A model generated the notes under the pieces. That model was given only the letters and a program-made list of their open reading frames with translations, made no database searches and was not told the origin of the DNA. From positions 111,801-175,800 of the forward strand of contig NZ_JABBFR010000004.1 in assembly GCF_018494065.1 (NCBI RefSeq): a DNA stretch of 64,000 nucleotides, given 5' to 3'. This stretch comes from Rosenbergiella gaditana. GTDB taxonomy: Bacteria > Pseudomonadota > Gammaproteobacteria > Enterobacterales > Enterobacteriaceae. This document shows positions 48,041 through 58,089 of this stretch, one piece after another. The position numbers were made by a program, and so were the translations under genes. Every line of letters starts with the position of its first letter. The stretch's first letter is position 1.

Positions 48041-48673
48041 TTAGCGCGTGCCGTACACTACGATGGTTTTACCGTGTGCGGAAATTAAGTTTTGGTCTTC
48101 TAACATCTTAAGAATACGTCCAACTGTTTCGCGTGAACAACCGACAATCTGCCCAATTTCCTGGCGGGTAATTTTAATTTGCATCCCGTCTGGATGCGTC
48201 ATAGCGTCAGGTTGATGAGCAAGATGCAGAAGAGTCTGGGCAATACGCCCTGTCACGTCTAAAAACGCCAAATTCCCGACCTTTTCTGACGTCACTTGCA
48301 GGCGTCGAGCCATCTGTGCAGAAAGGCGGATAAGAATTTCAGGATTGACTTGAATAAGTTGGCGGAATTTCTTATAAGAGATTTCAGCGACTTCGCAGGC
48401 TGACTTAGCTCTGACCCAGGCACTACGCTCTTGTCCTTCTTCAAATAAGCCAAGCTCACCAATAAAATCGCCCTGATTAAGGTAAGACAGGATCATCTCT
48501 TTGCCTTCTTCATCTTTAATCAGTACCGCGACAGAACCTTTAACAATGTAATAAAGCGTTTCTGCTTTTTCACCTTGATGAATCAAGGTGCTTTTTGACG
48601 GATACTTATGAATATGGCAATGGGAGAGGAACCATTCTAATGTAGGGTCTGTTTGTGGTTTACCGAGAACCAT
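48041..48673 (-). CDS. crp: cAMP receptor protein Crp
   Basis: Crp is the global catabolite activator. The 210-residue protein has the cyclic-nucleotide fold with the phosphate-binding [18 protein letters not shown] segment (Glu73, Arg83 and Ser84 counted here), the long dimerisation helix, and the DNA-recognition helix in [16 protein letters not shown]. Almost the same as the E. coli protein. Divergent from yhfA over a 286-bp region. CRP sites elsewhere in this window (gntKU, glpD/E) are likely targets. Confidence 0.98.
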   Translation of the reverse strand: MVLGKPQTDPTLEWFLSHCHIHKYPSKSTLIHQGEKAETLYYIVKGSVAVLIKDEEGKEMILSYLNQGDFIGELGLFEEGQERSAWVRAKSACEVAEISYKKFRQLIQVNPEILIRLSAQMARRLQVTSEKVGNLAFLDVTGRIAQTLLHLAHQPDAMTHPDGMQIKITRQEIGQIVGCSRETVGRILKMLEDQNLISAHGKTIVVYGTR

Positions 48674-48959
48674 TCGCTTCTATCCTCTATTGTAATCGAA
48701 CCTGGATAAACCAGGGTGAGCCACCTTTGTGACTCTATGAAAGCATCAAGTGCCATTTCTTTTTTTATTGGACGATAAAATTACCTTAGCGCGCTCCGAG
48801 GTATTTTATCTTGGGATTAACGAAATAAATAATCCTTTACCTGTTTTTAGCACAGGTTAGCGCCACTGTCTTGTATTGTATGAGTCCAAATGAGTGGTTT
48901 GCGAATTAATACACCTCAGAGTATCTTAGCTAATAAATTCTGAAACAGGAGTCATGTGG
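48674..48959. other. crp-yhfA divergent intergenic region
   Basis: No gene is seen. The E. coli counterpart holds the crp promoters with autoregulatory CRP and Fis sites and a divergent RNA promoter. TTTGTGACTC near 48726 resembles half a CRP site, but no complete site could be called. Confidence 0.4.
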
Positions 48960-49364
48960 ATGGAAGCGAAGGTAAAATGGGTGGACGGGTTACGTTTTGT
49001 CGCGGAATCTGCATCGGGTCACCAAGTGGTAATGGATGGTAATCGTGGGGAAAATGGTCCCAGTCCGATGGAAATGGTACTGATGTCGGCAGGAACGTGC
49101 AGTGCGATCGATGTGGTTTCAATCTTAGAAAAAGGTCGTCACGAAGTTCAAGGCTGTGAAGTCAAGTTAACGTCGATCCGTAGAGAAGAGGCTCCACGAC
49201 TTTTTACACATATTAATCTGCATTTCGTTGTAACGGGTAAGACGTTAACCGAAAAAGTGGTTGAGCGTGCAGTTTCCCTCTCTGCAGAGAAATATTGCTC
49301 AGTCGCGCTAATGTTGGGTAAGGCGGTAGAGATTACGCATAGCCACGAAATACTCCCTGCTTAA
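48960..49364 (+). CDS. yhfA: OsmC-family protein YhfA
   Basis: YhfA belongs to the OsmC/Ohr family of small thiol-dependent proteins; its substrate is unknown. The 134-residue protein keeps the family Cys in AGTCSAIDVVSIL and the second Cys in EKYCSVALML, which in active relatives form the peroxidatic pair. The ATG at 48960 is preferred because AGGAG lies eight bases upstream and it gives MEAKVKWVDGL, matching E. coli MQARVKWVEGL; the ATG at 48954 is too close to that site. It overlaps the end of prkB by 4 bp. Confidence 0.92.
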   Translation: MEAKVKWVDGLRFVAESASGHQVVMDGNRGENGPSPMEMVLMSAGTCSAIDVVSILEKGRHEVQGCEVKLTSIRREEAPRLFTHINLHFVVTGKTLTEKVVERAVSLSAEKYCSVALMLGKAVEITHSHEILPA

Positions 49365-50248
49365 GAGTAGGTAGCCAATAAGGTTTGTTGCCGCTTTTCA
49401 GAAAGCTTTTTAATGACTGGCGTTAAAATTAGCTCCATCGCTAGCCCCATTTTTCCGCCGGGAACCACTAAGGTATTCATGGCGGAAATGAAGGACCCTT
49501 GGATCATGGCGAGTAGATAAGGATAATTGATCTCTTCTACACCGCGAAGATGAATCACGACTAAGCTTTCATCCATTGAAGGAATCGCGTGAGCCGCAAA
49601 GGGGTTGGAGGTATCGACCATTGGAACGCGCTGGAAGTTAATATGGGTGCGGGAGAATTGCGGCGTGATGTAGTTTACGTAATCTTCCATAGAACGAATA
49701 ACGGAATCCATTACCGCTTCTCGAGAGTGGCTACGCTCTTGCATATCTCGGACTAACTTTTGAATCCATTCTAAGTTAACGATCGGCACCACACCGACCA
49801 ATAAATCCACCAGGTCAGCGACATTATGCTCCTCAGTGACTACCGCACCATGAAGTCCTTCGTAGAATAAGACATCGGTGAGCTCAGGGAGGGGTTGCCA
49901 AGGCGTAAACGTGCCTGGAACTTGTTTCCAGGGTACCGCTTCATCGTAGGTATGAAGATATTTACGTGAACGACCGCTGCCAGTGTCTGAGTATTGCTTA
50001 AACGTCTGTTCTAAGAGGGAAAAGTCGTTAGCATCTGGACCGAAATAACTGATATGTTTACCTAAATCTCTCGCTTTTCGAATAGCAACATCCATTTCCG
50101 GACGAGTGTAACGATGGTAACTATCGCCCTCAACCTCAGCGGCATGAATACCGAGTTGCTGAAAGATTTTACGAAATGCTAGGCTGGTCGTCGTCGTTCC
50201 TGCACCGCTTGAACCTGTTACGGCAATAATGGGATGTTTGGCTGACAT
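49361..50248 (-). CDS. prkB: Phosphoribulokinase-like protein PrkB
   Basis: PrkB resembles phosphoribulokinase, but enterobacteria lack RuBisCO and the true substrate is not known. The 295-residue protein has a P-loop variant GSSGAGTTTTS at residues 12-22, KARDLGKHISYFGPDANDF, and FYEGLHGAVV, as in E. coli PrkB (289). AGGAG stands six bases before the ATG. The gene is followed by convergent yhfA and preceded by yheU. Confidence 0.93.
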   Translation of the reverse strand: MSAKHPIIAVTGSSGAGTTTTSLAFRKIFQQLGIHAAEVEGDSYHRYTRPEMDVAIRKARDLGKHISYFGPDANDFSLLEQTFKQYSDTGSGRSRKYLHTYDEAVPWKQVPGTFTPWQPLPELTDVLFYEGLHGAVVTEEHNVADLVDLLVGVVPIVNLEWIQKLVRDMQERSHSREAVMDSVIRSMEDYVNYITPQFSRTHINFQRVPMVDTSNPFAAHAIPSMDESLVVIHLRGVEEINYPYLLAMIQGSFISAMNTLVVPGGKMGLAMELILTPVIKKLSEKRQQTLLATYS

Positions 50249-50299
50249 GATTGTCTCCTTAGCGGGTTGGGGTCGACTTCAGAGGAGTAAGCTTACCCT

Positions 50300-50515
50300 T
50301 CAGCGTATATCGCGCGCAGCACGTAGACTGACGGATTCATGTAATTCTGACCAAACAATTACGACATCACCAGCATGGAGCTGTTGGGTAATTTCAGCAA
50401 CCTTTTCTGATAAGGTTTTTTCTTGTTCGCCATAATCGGTCCCTTCCTGCAGTACAAAGGACTCAATGACACTTTGTAACGTCTCCGCCGGTAACTCTTG
50501 CCAAGGAATAATCAT
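50300..50515 (-). CDS. yheU: UPF0270 protein YheU
   Basis: A 71-residue acidic protein of unknown function, matching E. coli YheU (MIIPWQELPAETLQSVIESF, then EGTDYGE and VIVWSELHESV). The start at 50515 overlaps the yheT stop by 4 bp, indicating coupling; an upstream in-frame start at 50569 would lie inside yheT and is rejected. Confidence 0.9.
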   Translation of the reverse strand: MIIPWQELPAETLQSVIESFVLQEGTDYGEQEKTLSEKVAEITQQLHAGDVVIVWSELHESVSLRAARDIR

Positions 50516-51534
50516 GATTTCGTATCCAATTGTGTGGAAAGCCACTGTGGTATGCGTTGTTCTAGCCACATAACGGGCTTAAGTAGACTGCCTGTGACGA
50601 ATCCAACGTGTCCACCGTATTCACTTAATTGATAGTCAATCGTCGGCGATAACTGTCCCGGTAGCGGGATGACATCGTCAGTCATAAAGGGATCGTCTGC
50701 CGCATGAATAATTAATAGTGGTTTAGTGACACTGGCTAGCCAAGGCATACCACTGGCTTGACGATAGTAATCCAGTGCATCAGAAAAATGATAAATACGT
50801 GAGGTAATCTTATCGTCAAACTCGCGTAATTTCTTGATCTTTTTCAGTTCCCCGGGTGCGATGGAAAACAGATGTGGGTGGGCCTTTAGCTTTCGGCGCA
50901 GGCTTTTTTTCAGTCGCGTTAATAAGTAATGCTGATAAAAACGCGAGAAACCATCTTCAATTTTAACGCTGCAGGGTTCGAGCATCAGGGGTGCAGAGAC
51001 AATTACTCCTGCATCTAATAAGCATTCGTCACCTTGGCTACCCATTAAACAGGCAAGCATATTCCCGCCGAGGGAAAATCCGGTGGCGGACGTCCAGCCT
51101 GGCCCCAGTTTCTCTTTCATCCAACGTAGAAAATAGCTAGCATCCTCGATATCAGCAGAGTGATAGCTCTGTTTCAATCGATTAGGTTCACCACTACAGC
51201 CACGATAGTGCATGACGACACCTAACCATCCCTTCTGCTGAAAAGAGGCTAATAGGCCATGAGCGTAAGGGCTTTTTACACTTCCCTCTAAACCATGAAA
51301 TATCACAGCGCGTGGCTTATGTTTCGCCAACATCGGATCTTCGCTCCAAGCGAGATCGACAAAGTCCCCATCGGGTAGCTCTAGGCGCTGCCAAACAGGT
51401 TTGATACGGACCATACGGCGTAAGATTCTGGGTAATAGAGTCTGAATATGCGCATTTCTCAAACAACGAATAGGGGTAAAATTATGATCGTCATTATGAT
51501 AATTATTCAGGTTCTCAGGGCTTGTCTGATCCAT
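50512..51534 (-). CDS. yheT: Alpha/beta hydrolase YheT
   Basis: YheT is a predicted esterase of the AB-hydrolase 4 family; its substrate is unknown. The 340-residue protein has the nucleophile elbow GFSLGGN, HGLEGS near residue 76, and the late acid and His in ADDPFMTDD and YGGHVGF. It is coupled to yheU downstream and divergent from a LysE-type gene, where E. coli has yheS directly. Confidence 0.92.
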   Translation of the reverse strand: MDQTSPENLNNYHNDDHNFTPIRCLRNAHIQTLLPRILRRMVRIKPVWQRLELPDGDFVDLAWSEDPMLAKHKPRAVIFHGLEGSVKSPYAHGLLASFQQKGWLGVVMHYRGCSGEPNRLKQSYHSADIEDASYFLRWMKEKLGPGWTSATGFSLGGNMLACLMGSQGDECLLDAGVIVSAPLMLEPCSVKIEDGFSRFYQHYLLTRLKKSLRRKLKAHPHLFSIAPGELKKIKKLREFDDKITSRIYHFSDALDYYRQASGMPWLASVTKPLLIIHAADDPFMTDDVIPLPGQLSPTIDYQLSEYGGHVGFVTGSLLKPVMWLEQRIPQWLSTQLDTKS

Positions 51535-51580
51535 AACTCACTGTATAGTTTCAAAGGTTAATCTGGATGATGGTAATTTT

Positions 51581-52183
51581 ATGGAACTCAGTCTTTTTCT
51601 CTCATTATTTGGTTTTTTGTGGGTCGCGGCGATTACACCGGGACCCAATAATATGCTACTTACGACCTCTGGCGCCAATTTTGGTTTCGTTCGAACTATA
51701 CCATTGATGCTAGGCATAATGTTTGGCATGCAAATCATGCTGTTACTGATTGCCTTCGGTGTAGGTAACCTTATTATCCTTTATCCTGCGTTACATATGT
51801 TCTTAAAAATCGCAGGAAGCGCTTATTTACTGTGGTTGGCTTGGAAAATCACGACGGCTGCTTATGAATCTCTTGAGGTGAAAGACCATCCAGAAAAGAC
51901 ATTGCCATTATGGCAAGGTGCGGTATTACAACTCGTCAACCCTAAAGCTTGGTTGATGTCGCTCGGTGCGGTTGCCAGTTTCAGTTTAAACGGTAAAGCC
52001 TATACTACCTCGATTGCGGGCATTAGTTTAGCCATGTTTTTAGTCAACCTGATTGCGGGGTGTATATGGCTAGCCTTTGGCACAGTGATTGGTCGTTGGC
52101 TACACAGCCCACGCGCATGGCGTCAGTTCAATCTTATCATGGGATTGTTAACCGCCCTGAGCGTGGCCTTTATCTGGTTGTAA
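51581..52183 (+). CDS. LysE/RhtB-family amino-acid exporter
   Basis: A 200-residue inner-membrane protein with about six hydrophobic segments. The start FLWVAAITPGPNNMLLTTSGANFG holds the family's TPGPN motif, and AYLLWLAWKI and QLVNPKAWLMSLGAV follow. Relatives export cysteine, O-acetylserine, homoserine, threonine or lysine; the exact substrate cannot be told. It stands between yheT and yheS, where E. coli K-12 has none, and is convergent with yheS (27-bp gap). Confidence 0.9.
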   Translation: MELSLFLSLFGFLWVAAITPGPNNMLLTTSGANFGFVRTIPLMLGIMFGMQIMLLLIAFGVGNLIILYPALHMFLKIAGSAYLLWLAWKITTAAYESLEVKDHPEKTLPLWQGAVLQLVNPKAWLMSLGAVASFSLNGKAYTTSIAGISLAMFLVNLIAGCIWLAFGTVIGRWLHSPRAWRQFNLIMGLLTALSVAFIWL

Positions 52184-52210
52184 CCTCTTAAACCTGAAAC
52201 TTAGTGTGAG

Positions 52211-54124
52211 TTAGCTTTCACTGGAGAGTAACGTTTCCAGCTCTTCTTGTGCATCAAGCCAAGCGAGCTCAACGTCTTCAAGTTGTGACTGGACTGAGGT
52301 CCGATGCTGTAACGTATCGGTCAGCTCCGTTTTACGACCTGCTTCATAAATTGCAGGGTCAGCTAACTTCTCTTCATCTTCAGCTAATTTACGCTGACAC
52401 TCGCTCATCTGTTTTTCGAGTTTCTCGATTTGCTTGCGTAAAGGCTGCGTCTTAGTGCGCAGTTCGGCATCACGCCTTTTCTGATCCTTACGCGCTTGTG
52501 CGCTTTGACTGTTGTCACGTGAAGTATCAATTTTTTGGGCGGTAGCCGTTTCTTTCTGTTGATCGGCAAGCCATTGCTGATAATCATCGAGATCGCCAGC
52601 GAACATCTCGACACTGCCACCATGAACGAGATAAAGATCATCGGTAGTCGCCCGTAATAGATGACGATCGTGCGACACCACGACCAATGCGCCTTCAAAA
52701 TCGATGAGAGCTTCGGTCAGTGCTTGGCGCATATCTAAATCAAGATGGTTGGTCGGTTCATCTAGCAGCAGCAAGTTAGGACGCTCCCAGACAACCAGCG
52801 CTAAGACCAAGCGAGCCTTTTCTCCTCCTGAAAACTGGGCAGTAGGGGCTTTAACTTGATCGCCTTGAAATCCAAAACCACCCAAATAGTCGCGTAGGTG
52901 TTGCTCCAGTTCTTTAGGCGCTTGGCGTTGAAGATGTTGTAAAGGCGACTCTTCCGCACGTAAATACTCTAGTTGATGCTGTGCGAAATAGCCGAGCTTA
53001 ACGCCTTTAGCAAGGGTTACCACACCGGATTGCGGGATAAGTTCACCTGAAAGCAACTTAATCAGTGTGGATTTACCGGCACCATTTTTTCCTAGCAGAC
53101 CTATACGAGAACCGGGGACGAGATTGAGTTTGATCGAATCTAAAATAACCTTATCGTCGTAGCCAGCGGTCACCTTTTCCATAGTCAACAGTGGAGAGGG
53201 GAGTGACTCAGGTGCGCGGAACTGGAAGGTAAAAGGATTATCAACATGTGCCGGGGCAATCATTTCCATCCGTTCTAACATTTTTAAGCGACTTTGTGCT
53301 TGTTTTGCTTTGGTCGCTTTCGCACGGAAACGATCAATATAATGTTGTAAATGCGCGACTTTAGTCTGTTGGCTTTGGTACAGCGACTGTTGTTGAGCCA
53401 GTTTGGTGGCGCGTTGCCGCTCAAAATCACTGTAGTTACCGGTATAATCCATTAATTTTTCTTGCTCGATATGCAAGATTTTACCCACAGTTGGGTCGAG
53501 AAAATCCCGGTCATGAGAGATAAGAATTAAGGTGCCTGTATAACTTTTCAGCCATTTCTCTAGCCAAATGACCGCATCAAGATCTAGGTGGTTGGTTGGT
53601 TCGTCCAGGAGTAAAAGGTCTGAACGGCAAATTAGGGCCTGGGCAAGGTTTAGGCGCATTCTCCATCCACCCGAGAAATCTTTCACTGGCGATTGGAGCT
53701 GAGTATGTGAAAAGCCTAATCCGTAAAGTAAGCTAGCCGCTCTGGCGTGAATACTCCATGCTTGGATGGCCTCTAACTTACCGTGAAGCAGCGCAATTTG
53801 ATTCCCATCATTCGCTTGATTAGCTGCGGCGAGCTGCGCTTCTAAGCCCCTAAACTCTCTGTCGCCATCAATCACGTAGTCAATTGCCGAAGTGGCGAGC
53901 GCAGGCGTTTCTTGATTTACCCACGCTAAGGACCAATTGGTCGGGAAATTGACACTTCCACTTTCTGCGCTGATCTCTTGTTTGAGTAGTGACAATAGGG
54001 TTGACTTCCCGCAGCCATTCTTACCGACTAAGCCTACTTTTTGGCCCGGATTAATGGTTGCAGAGGCATTGTCTAAGAGTACGCGGGTTCCGCGTCGTAA
54101 TTGTAAGGAAGAGAAGACAATCAT
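52211..54124 (-). CDS. yheS: ABC-F protein YheS
   Basis: YheS is a soluble ABC-F ATPase that acts on the ribosome; E. coli YheS has been connected with translation of arrest sequences. The 637-residue protein has two ABC domains: Walker A GKNGCGKST (about 34-42) and GKNGAGKST (about 343-351), signatures FSGGWRMR and FSGGEKAR, Walker B LLLLDEPTNHLDLD twice, an arm/linker between the domains, and a charged C-terminal coiled coil (about 540-637). No membrane domain, as the family requires. Confidence 0.96.
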   Translation of the reverse strand: MIVFSSLQLRRGTRVLLDNASATINPGQKVGLVGKNGCGKSTLLSLLKQEISAESGSVNFPTNWSLAWVNQETPALATSAIDYVIDGDREFRGLEAQLAAANQANDGNQIALLHGKLEAIQAWSIHARAASLLYGLGFSHTQLQSPVKDFSGGWRMRLNLAQALICRSDLLLLDEPTNHLDLDAVIWLEKWLKSYTGTLILISHDRDFLDPTVGKILHIEQEKLMDYTGNYSDFERQRATKLAQQQSLYQSQQTKVAHLQHYIDRFRAKATKAKQAQSRLKMLERMEMIAPAHVDNPFTFQFRAPESLPSPLLTMEKVTAGYDDKVILDSIKLNLVPGSRIGLLGKNGAGKSTLIKLLSGELIPQSGVVTLAKGVKLGYFAQHQLEYLRAEESPLQHLQRQAPKELEQHLRDYLGGFGFQGDQVKAPTAQFSGGEKARLVLALVVWERPNLLLLDEPTNHLDLDMRQALTEALIDFEGALVVVSHDRHLLRATTDDLYLVHGGSVEMFAGDLDDYQQWLADQQKETATAQKIDTSRDNSQSAQARKDQKRRDAELRTKTQPLRKQIEKLEKQMSECQRKLAEDEEKLADPAIYEAGRKTELTDTLQHRTSVQSQLEDVELAWLDAQEELETLLSSES

Positions 54125-54246
54125 AAGCGCCGTAATTTATGGAATATGGTAAATTAGTGGCATAACTAAAATCGCTCACCACACATCTTTGTATCGCAGC
54201 ATGGTAACGGAAAACCATTACTAAGACGATAACTTGGAGGACGACA

Positions 54247-54810
54247 ATGTCATCTTCACCAAAAATACTTTTGCTTTATGCTCACCCTGAAGCGCAGGAA
54301 TCAGTGGTAAACAGTAAGCTTCTGAAAGCGGCTCGTCGAGTTGAGCATGTTACGGTGCATGATCTTTATGCGACGTACCCCAACTTTTTTATCGATATTT
54401 ATCGTGAACAGCAATTGTTACGGGAGCACGATATTATTGTGTTTCAATATCCTCTTTATACGTACAGTTGTCCCTCTTTACTCAAGGAATGGTTAGATCG
54501 AGTGTTATCGCGGGGGTTTGCTTCGGGAATGGGTGAATCAGCATTAGAAGGGAAAACATTACGCTGTGTCGTCACAACCGGCGAGCCAGAAAGTGCTTAT
54601 CAATCGCAGGGTCTGAATCGTTATCCTCTTGGCGAGATCATGCGTCCATTTGAACTGGTCGCGCAGACTTGCCATATGCAGTGGATGTCGCCAATGGTCA
54701 TTTATCATGCAAGGCGGCAGCCTTTAGAGGTATTAAAATCCCTTGCCGCGGCGTATTCAGACTGGCTCACTCAGCCATTACCAGAGGAGATAATGGATGG
54801 GCGGATCTGA
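54247..54810 (+). CDS. kefG: KefG, ancillary subunit of the KefB K+ efflux system
   Basis: KefG is a flavodoxin-fold quinone oxidoreductase-like protein needed for full KefB activity. The 187-residue protein starts with the flavin-binding [19 protein letters not shown] and has [22 protein letters not shown] and [11 protein letters not shown], close to E. coli KefG (183). GGAGG stands before the ATG. It overlaps kefB by 14 bp. Confidence 0.94.
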   Translation: MSSSPKILLLYAHPEAQESVVNSKLLKAARRVEHVTVHDLYATYPNFFIDIYREQQLLREHDIIVFQYPLYTYSCPSLLKEWLDRVLSRGFASGMGESALEGKTLRCVVTTGEPESAYQSQGLNRYPLGEIMRPFELVAQTCHMQWMSPMVIYHARRQPLEVLKSLAAAYSDWLTQPLPEEIMDGRI

Positions 54811-56608
54811 TTTGTTAACCGCAGGCGTTATTTATTTAGCGGCAGCAGTTGTCGCCGTTCCAATTGCGGCAAGATTGGGAATTGGTGCGGTACTTGGGTA
54901 TCTATTAGCGGGAATAGCCATCGGGCCTTGGGGCGCCGGATTTATTAGTGACGTTGAAGAGATCCTGCACTTCTCCGAGCTAGGAGTGGTGTTCTTGATG
55001 TTTATCATCGGGCTTGAGCTTAATCCAGGTAAGTTGTGGCAGTTAAGACGCTCCATTTTTGGTGTCGGCGCCGGGCAAGTTATTTTTTCAAGTGTATTAC
55101 TTGCTGGACTCCTATGGGGCACGCAATTTTCTTGGCAAGCCGCTATGATTGGCGGTATTGGTCTTGCGATGTCTTCAACGGCCATGGCATTACAATTGAT
55201 GCAGGAAAAGGGGATGAACCGCAGTGAAGCCGGGCAACTCGGTTTTTCGGTTTTGCTCTTTCAAGATTTGGCCGTGATACCTGCTTTAGCCCTTGTACCG
55301 CTGCTAGCAGGTAATGATTCTGGCCATCCAACCGATTGGATGAAGATCGGAATGAAAGTTCTCGCTTTTGCAGGAATGCTTGTGGGTGGGCGCTTCTTAT
55401 TACGACCTATTTTTCGGTATATTGCTGCATCCGGGGTGAAAGAGATTTTTACCGCCTCCGCCTTGTTGTTAGTTATCGGTTCCGCATTATTTATGGATGC
55501 CTTGGGGCTATCGATGGCATTGGGGACTTTTATCGCGGGTATCCTATTAGCGGAAAGTGAGTATCGTCATGAGTTAGAAGTCGCTATTGATCCCTTCAAA
55601 GCTTTACTGCTTGGCCTATTTTTTATCTCCGTCGGTATGGCGCTGAACATTGGCGTATTATTTACTCATATTGTTGAAGTTTTGATAGCAGTCGTAACAC
55701 TGGTCGCAATCAAAGCCTTAGTGTTATACCTGCTGGCGCGTCTATATGGGATGAGAAGCTCGGAACGTTTACAGTTTTCAGGGGTGCTTAGCCAAGGGGG
55801 AGAGTTTGCTTTTGTACTCTTCTCTGCCGCGTCAAGTGTGGGTCTTTTCCATCAAGAGCAGTTATCATTACTTCTCGTGATTGTGACGCTATCGATGATT
55901 ACTACCCCCTTATTGATGAAGTTGATTGACCTCATTTTGGTGCGTCGGTTTAATAACCAAGATGATGAAAACGCGGAAAAGCATTACGTCGAAGACGATG
56001 AGCCGCAGGTTATTTTGGTCGGTTTTGGTCGTTTTGGGCAAGTGGTTGGACGCCTGCTTATGGCCAATAATATGCGGGTTACTGTGTTAGAGAAAGATAT
56101 CAGTGTGGTAAGTTTGACCCGTAGTTATGGGTATAAAGTCTACTACGGTGATTCAAACGACCTAGAGCTCTTGCGGGCAGCTGGCGCTGAACGAGCGCAA
56201 TCGATTATTGTTACTTGTGACGATCCTTCCGATACCATGTCAACGATAGCACTATGCCAGCAACACTTTCCTCATTTAAAAGTTTTGGCTCGAGCAAGAG
56301 GGCGGGTGGAAGCCCATGAGCTATTACAGGCCGGGATTACAGATATTACGCGTGAGACTTTTTTGAGCGCAGTACAATTAGCAGGTAAAGCATTAGTATC
56401 CTTAGGCATACACCCTTATCAAGCGGAGCGCGCTCAGCAATATTTTACTCAACTTGATGAACAAATGCTGAAGGACCTTATGCCGCATCACGATGAAACG
56501 GGCCATATCTCACGAGTTAAAGAGGCTCGGCGGGAGCTTGAAGATATTTTCCGTAGGGAAATGCAGCAGGATAAACAAACATTGGGACGCTGGGATGCTG
56601 CAGATTAA
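54797..56608 (+). CDS. kefB: Glutathione-gated K+/H+ antiporter KefB
   Basis: KefB releases K+ and takes up H+ when glutathione adducts of toxic electrophiles bind, acidifying the cytoplasm for protection. The 603-residue protein has a CPA2 antiporter domain with about 12-13 TMs (1-385) and a C-terminal RCK/TrkA-N domain with the Rossmann motif [14 protein letters not shown] (about 408-421) and acidic VLEKD. It begins inside the end of kefG, so the two are coupled, and yheV follows. Confidence 0.95.
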   Translation: MGGSDLLTAGVIYLAAAVVAVPIAARLGIGAVLGYLLAGIAIGPWGAGFISDVEEILHFSELGVVFLMFIIGLELNPGKLWQLRRSIFGVGAGQVIFSSVLLAGLLWGTQFSWQAAMIGGIGLAMSSTAMALQLMQEKGMNRSEAGQLGFSVLLFQDLAVIPALALVPLLAGNDSGHPTDWMKIGMKVLAFAGMLVGGRFLLRPIFRYIAASGVKEIFTASALLLVIGSALFMDALGLSMALGTFIAGILLAESEYRHELEVAIDPFKALLLGLFFISVGMALNIGVLFTHIVEVLIAVVTLVAIKALVLYLLARLYGMRSSERLQFSGVLSQGGEFAFVLFSAASSVGLFHQEQLSLLLVIVTLSMITTPLLMKLIDLILVRRFNNQDDENAEKHYVEDDEPQVILVGFGRFGQVVGRLLMANNMRVTVLEKDISVVSLTRSYGYKVYYGDSNDLELLRAAGAERAQSIIVTCDDPSDTMSTIALCQQHFPHLKVLARARGRVEAHELLQAGITDITRETFLSAVQLAGKALVSLGIHPYQAERAQQYFTQLDEQMLKDLMPHHDETGHISRVKEARRELEDIFRREMQQDKQTLGRWDAAD

Positions 56609-56642
56609 TGCGGTCTCTCTTCCCCACCATTAAGGGTATATT

Positions 56643-56837
56643 ATGCGTAAACGTTTTATTGCCGGAGCGATATGTCGGCACTGCCAAGCAAAAGATACTT
56701 TAGCGCTCTGGAAAGAGTCAGGCGTGGAGGTGGTTGAATGTGTCAAATGTGGTGATCAAATGCGTGAAGCGGATAAACAAGTGCAATCAGCGGTACGTAA
56801 AGATGAACAAATTATTGGTGTATTTACGCCAGAGTAA
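56643..56837 (+). CDS. yheV: YheV family putative zinc-ribbon protein
   Basis: A 64-residue protein with two Cys pairs (Cys16-x-x-Cys19 as CRHC, and Cys34-x-x-Cys37 as CVKC), an apparent zinc ribbon, matching E. coli YheV in sequence and place (RKRFIAGA at the N-terminus, RKDEQIIGVF at the C-terminus). Function unknown. It is third in kefG-kefB-yheV. Confidence 0.9.
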   Translation: MRKRFIAGAICRHCQAKDTLALWKESGVEVVECVKCGDQMREADKQVQSAVRKDEQIIGVFTPE

Positions 56838-57019
56838 GTTTTTTTTACGCTAATTTCTGATTGAGGCATTGAATTTCGCTACAATCATTCCCACTATAAT
56901 TGTTTACGGAAGAACTGATAGAGTTTTTCAACATAGTCAGGACCTTTCTGGTTGGTATTATTGCAGGCAAAAATAGACCAATGAGACGGGAACACAGCGC
57001 TCAACGGTTAGGAGTTATC

Positions 57020-57562
57020 ATGAAAATTGCAAAAGACTTGGTAGTGAGTATTGCTTATCAAGTACGTACTGAAGATGGTGTGCTGGTTGATGAAGCACCT
57101 GTTACCGCACCGCTGGACTACTTGCATGGCCACGGTTCTTTAATTTCTGGCTTAGAAAACGCGTTAGATAATCGCGAAGCCGGTGATAAGTTCGATATCA
57201 ATGTGCCTGCTAATGACGCTTATGGTCAGTATGACGAGAATTTAGTTCAACGCGTTCCTAAAGACGTCTTTGTGGGCGTGGATGAGCTGCAACCAGGTAT
57301 GCGTTTCTTGGCGGAGACCGATCAAGGTCCAGTTCCAGTTGAAATCACTGAAGTTGGCGACGATCATGTTGTCGTTGACGGTAACCACATGCTAGCGGGT
57401 CAAAACTTAAGCTTTAACGTTGAAGTTGTTGCAATTCGCGAAGCGACCGAAGAAGAATTAGCGCACGGTCACGTGCACGGTGCTGATGGCCATCATCACG
57501 ACCACGACCACGACCAGAACGAAGAAGGTTGCGGTACTGGCGGCTGTGGTTGTCACCACTAA
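57020..57562 (+). CDS. slyD: FKBP-type prolyl isomerase and metallochaperone SlyD
   Basis: SlyD is a cytosolic FKBP with an insert-in-flap chaperone domain and a metal-binding tail that delivers nickel to hydrogenase. The 180-residue protein has the FKBP fold (1-70 and 130-150), the IF domain (about 70-130), and a His/Cys tail (HVHGADGHHHDHDHD then CGTGGCGCHH), shorter than in E. coli (196). Start MKIAKDLVVS at 57020 has GGAG upstream; the upstream frame does not belong to the protein. Confidence 0.95.
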   Translation: MKIAKDLVVSIAYQVRTEDGVLVDEAPVTAPLDYLHGHGSLISGLENALDNREAGDKFDINVPANDAYGQYDENLVQRVPKDVFVGVDELQPGMRFLAETDQGPVPVEITEVGDDHVVVDGNHMLAGQNLSFNVEVVAIREATEEELAHGHVHGADGHHHDHDHDQNEEGCGTGGCGCHH

Positions 57563-57568
57563 GTAAAG

Positions 57569-57594
57569 AAGGCTGCTTTATGCAGCCTTTTTTA
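57569..57594 (+). terminator. slyD rho-independent terminator
   Basis: AAGGCTGC / GCAGCCTT stem (8 bp) with loop TTTAT, then a T run, six bases after the slyD stop. Confidence 0.9.
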
Positions 57595-57813
57595 TTAATA
57601 ATGTGGTGGGGGTGTTTCTTCTGACTGGGAAGCAACCATAGAAGGCGAAACAGCTTTTAATTTACTGATCAACAACCGTAGATGTTCTCTCATTTTTGCC
57701 ATTTCAAGTTCATGACTTATCAAAGTTTGGTTTAATTCTTCGAGAGTATGTTCCTGATAAGCGACCTTTGTTTCAAGGCTGTCCAGCCGTTGAGTCAATT
57801 CCTCAACATTCAT
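57595..57813 (-). CDS. slyX: SlyX coiled-coil protein
   Basis: A 72-residue protein of unknown function that is almost wholly a predicted coiled coil with heptad leucines ([20 protein letters not shown]) and ends SEETPPPHY, the same tail as E. coli SlyX. It is convergent with slyD, as in E. coli. Confidence 0.92.
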   Translation of the reverse strand: MNVEELTQRLDSLETKVAYQEHTLEELNQTLISHELEMAKMREHLRLLISKLKAVSPSMVASQSEETPPPHY

Positions 57814-58089
57814 AATCTAGTCTCCATCGTTGAAAATACGATAATTGTCGACAGTATACCGCTCACTCCCAGAAGAAATCCTATGAAATTCGCTATATTT
57901 TATTAGCGCTTGAAAAATAAATTTTCGCCCCAATATGATGAGATAACCTCGAAACTTTATCGTGAGTGTATTGTCGTAGAGGGGCCGTTTAACTCGTAAT
58001 GGTTCTGATGTTTAGCCATTAAAAAGTCATTGTGTAGTGTTATACACTTTTAAAGCGCCAAAGTACCTGACTTTGGTTAGGAGATATGG
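57814..58089. other. slyX-fkpA divergent intergenic region
   Basis: No gene is seen in these 276 bp. They hold the fkpA promoter region, including the sigma-E-like element given separately, and the slyX promoter. Confidence 0.5.
57951..57978 (+). promoter_or_regulatory. Possible sigma-E promoter of fkpA
   Basis: GAAACTT (57951-57957), a 15-bp spacer and GTCGTA (57973-57978) resemble the sigma-E pattern GGAACTT-N15/16-GTCTAA; the -35 has one mismatch and the -10 two. E. coli fkpA is a known sigma-E target, so the match is plausible. Confidence 0.4.

Noticed and set aside
57470..57530. Repetitive CAT/CAC/GAC tract near the slyD end
   Set aside because: It encodes the His/Asp metal-binding tail of SlyD, which is expected.
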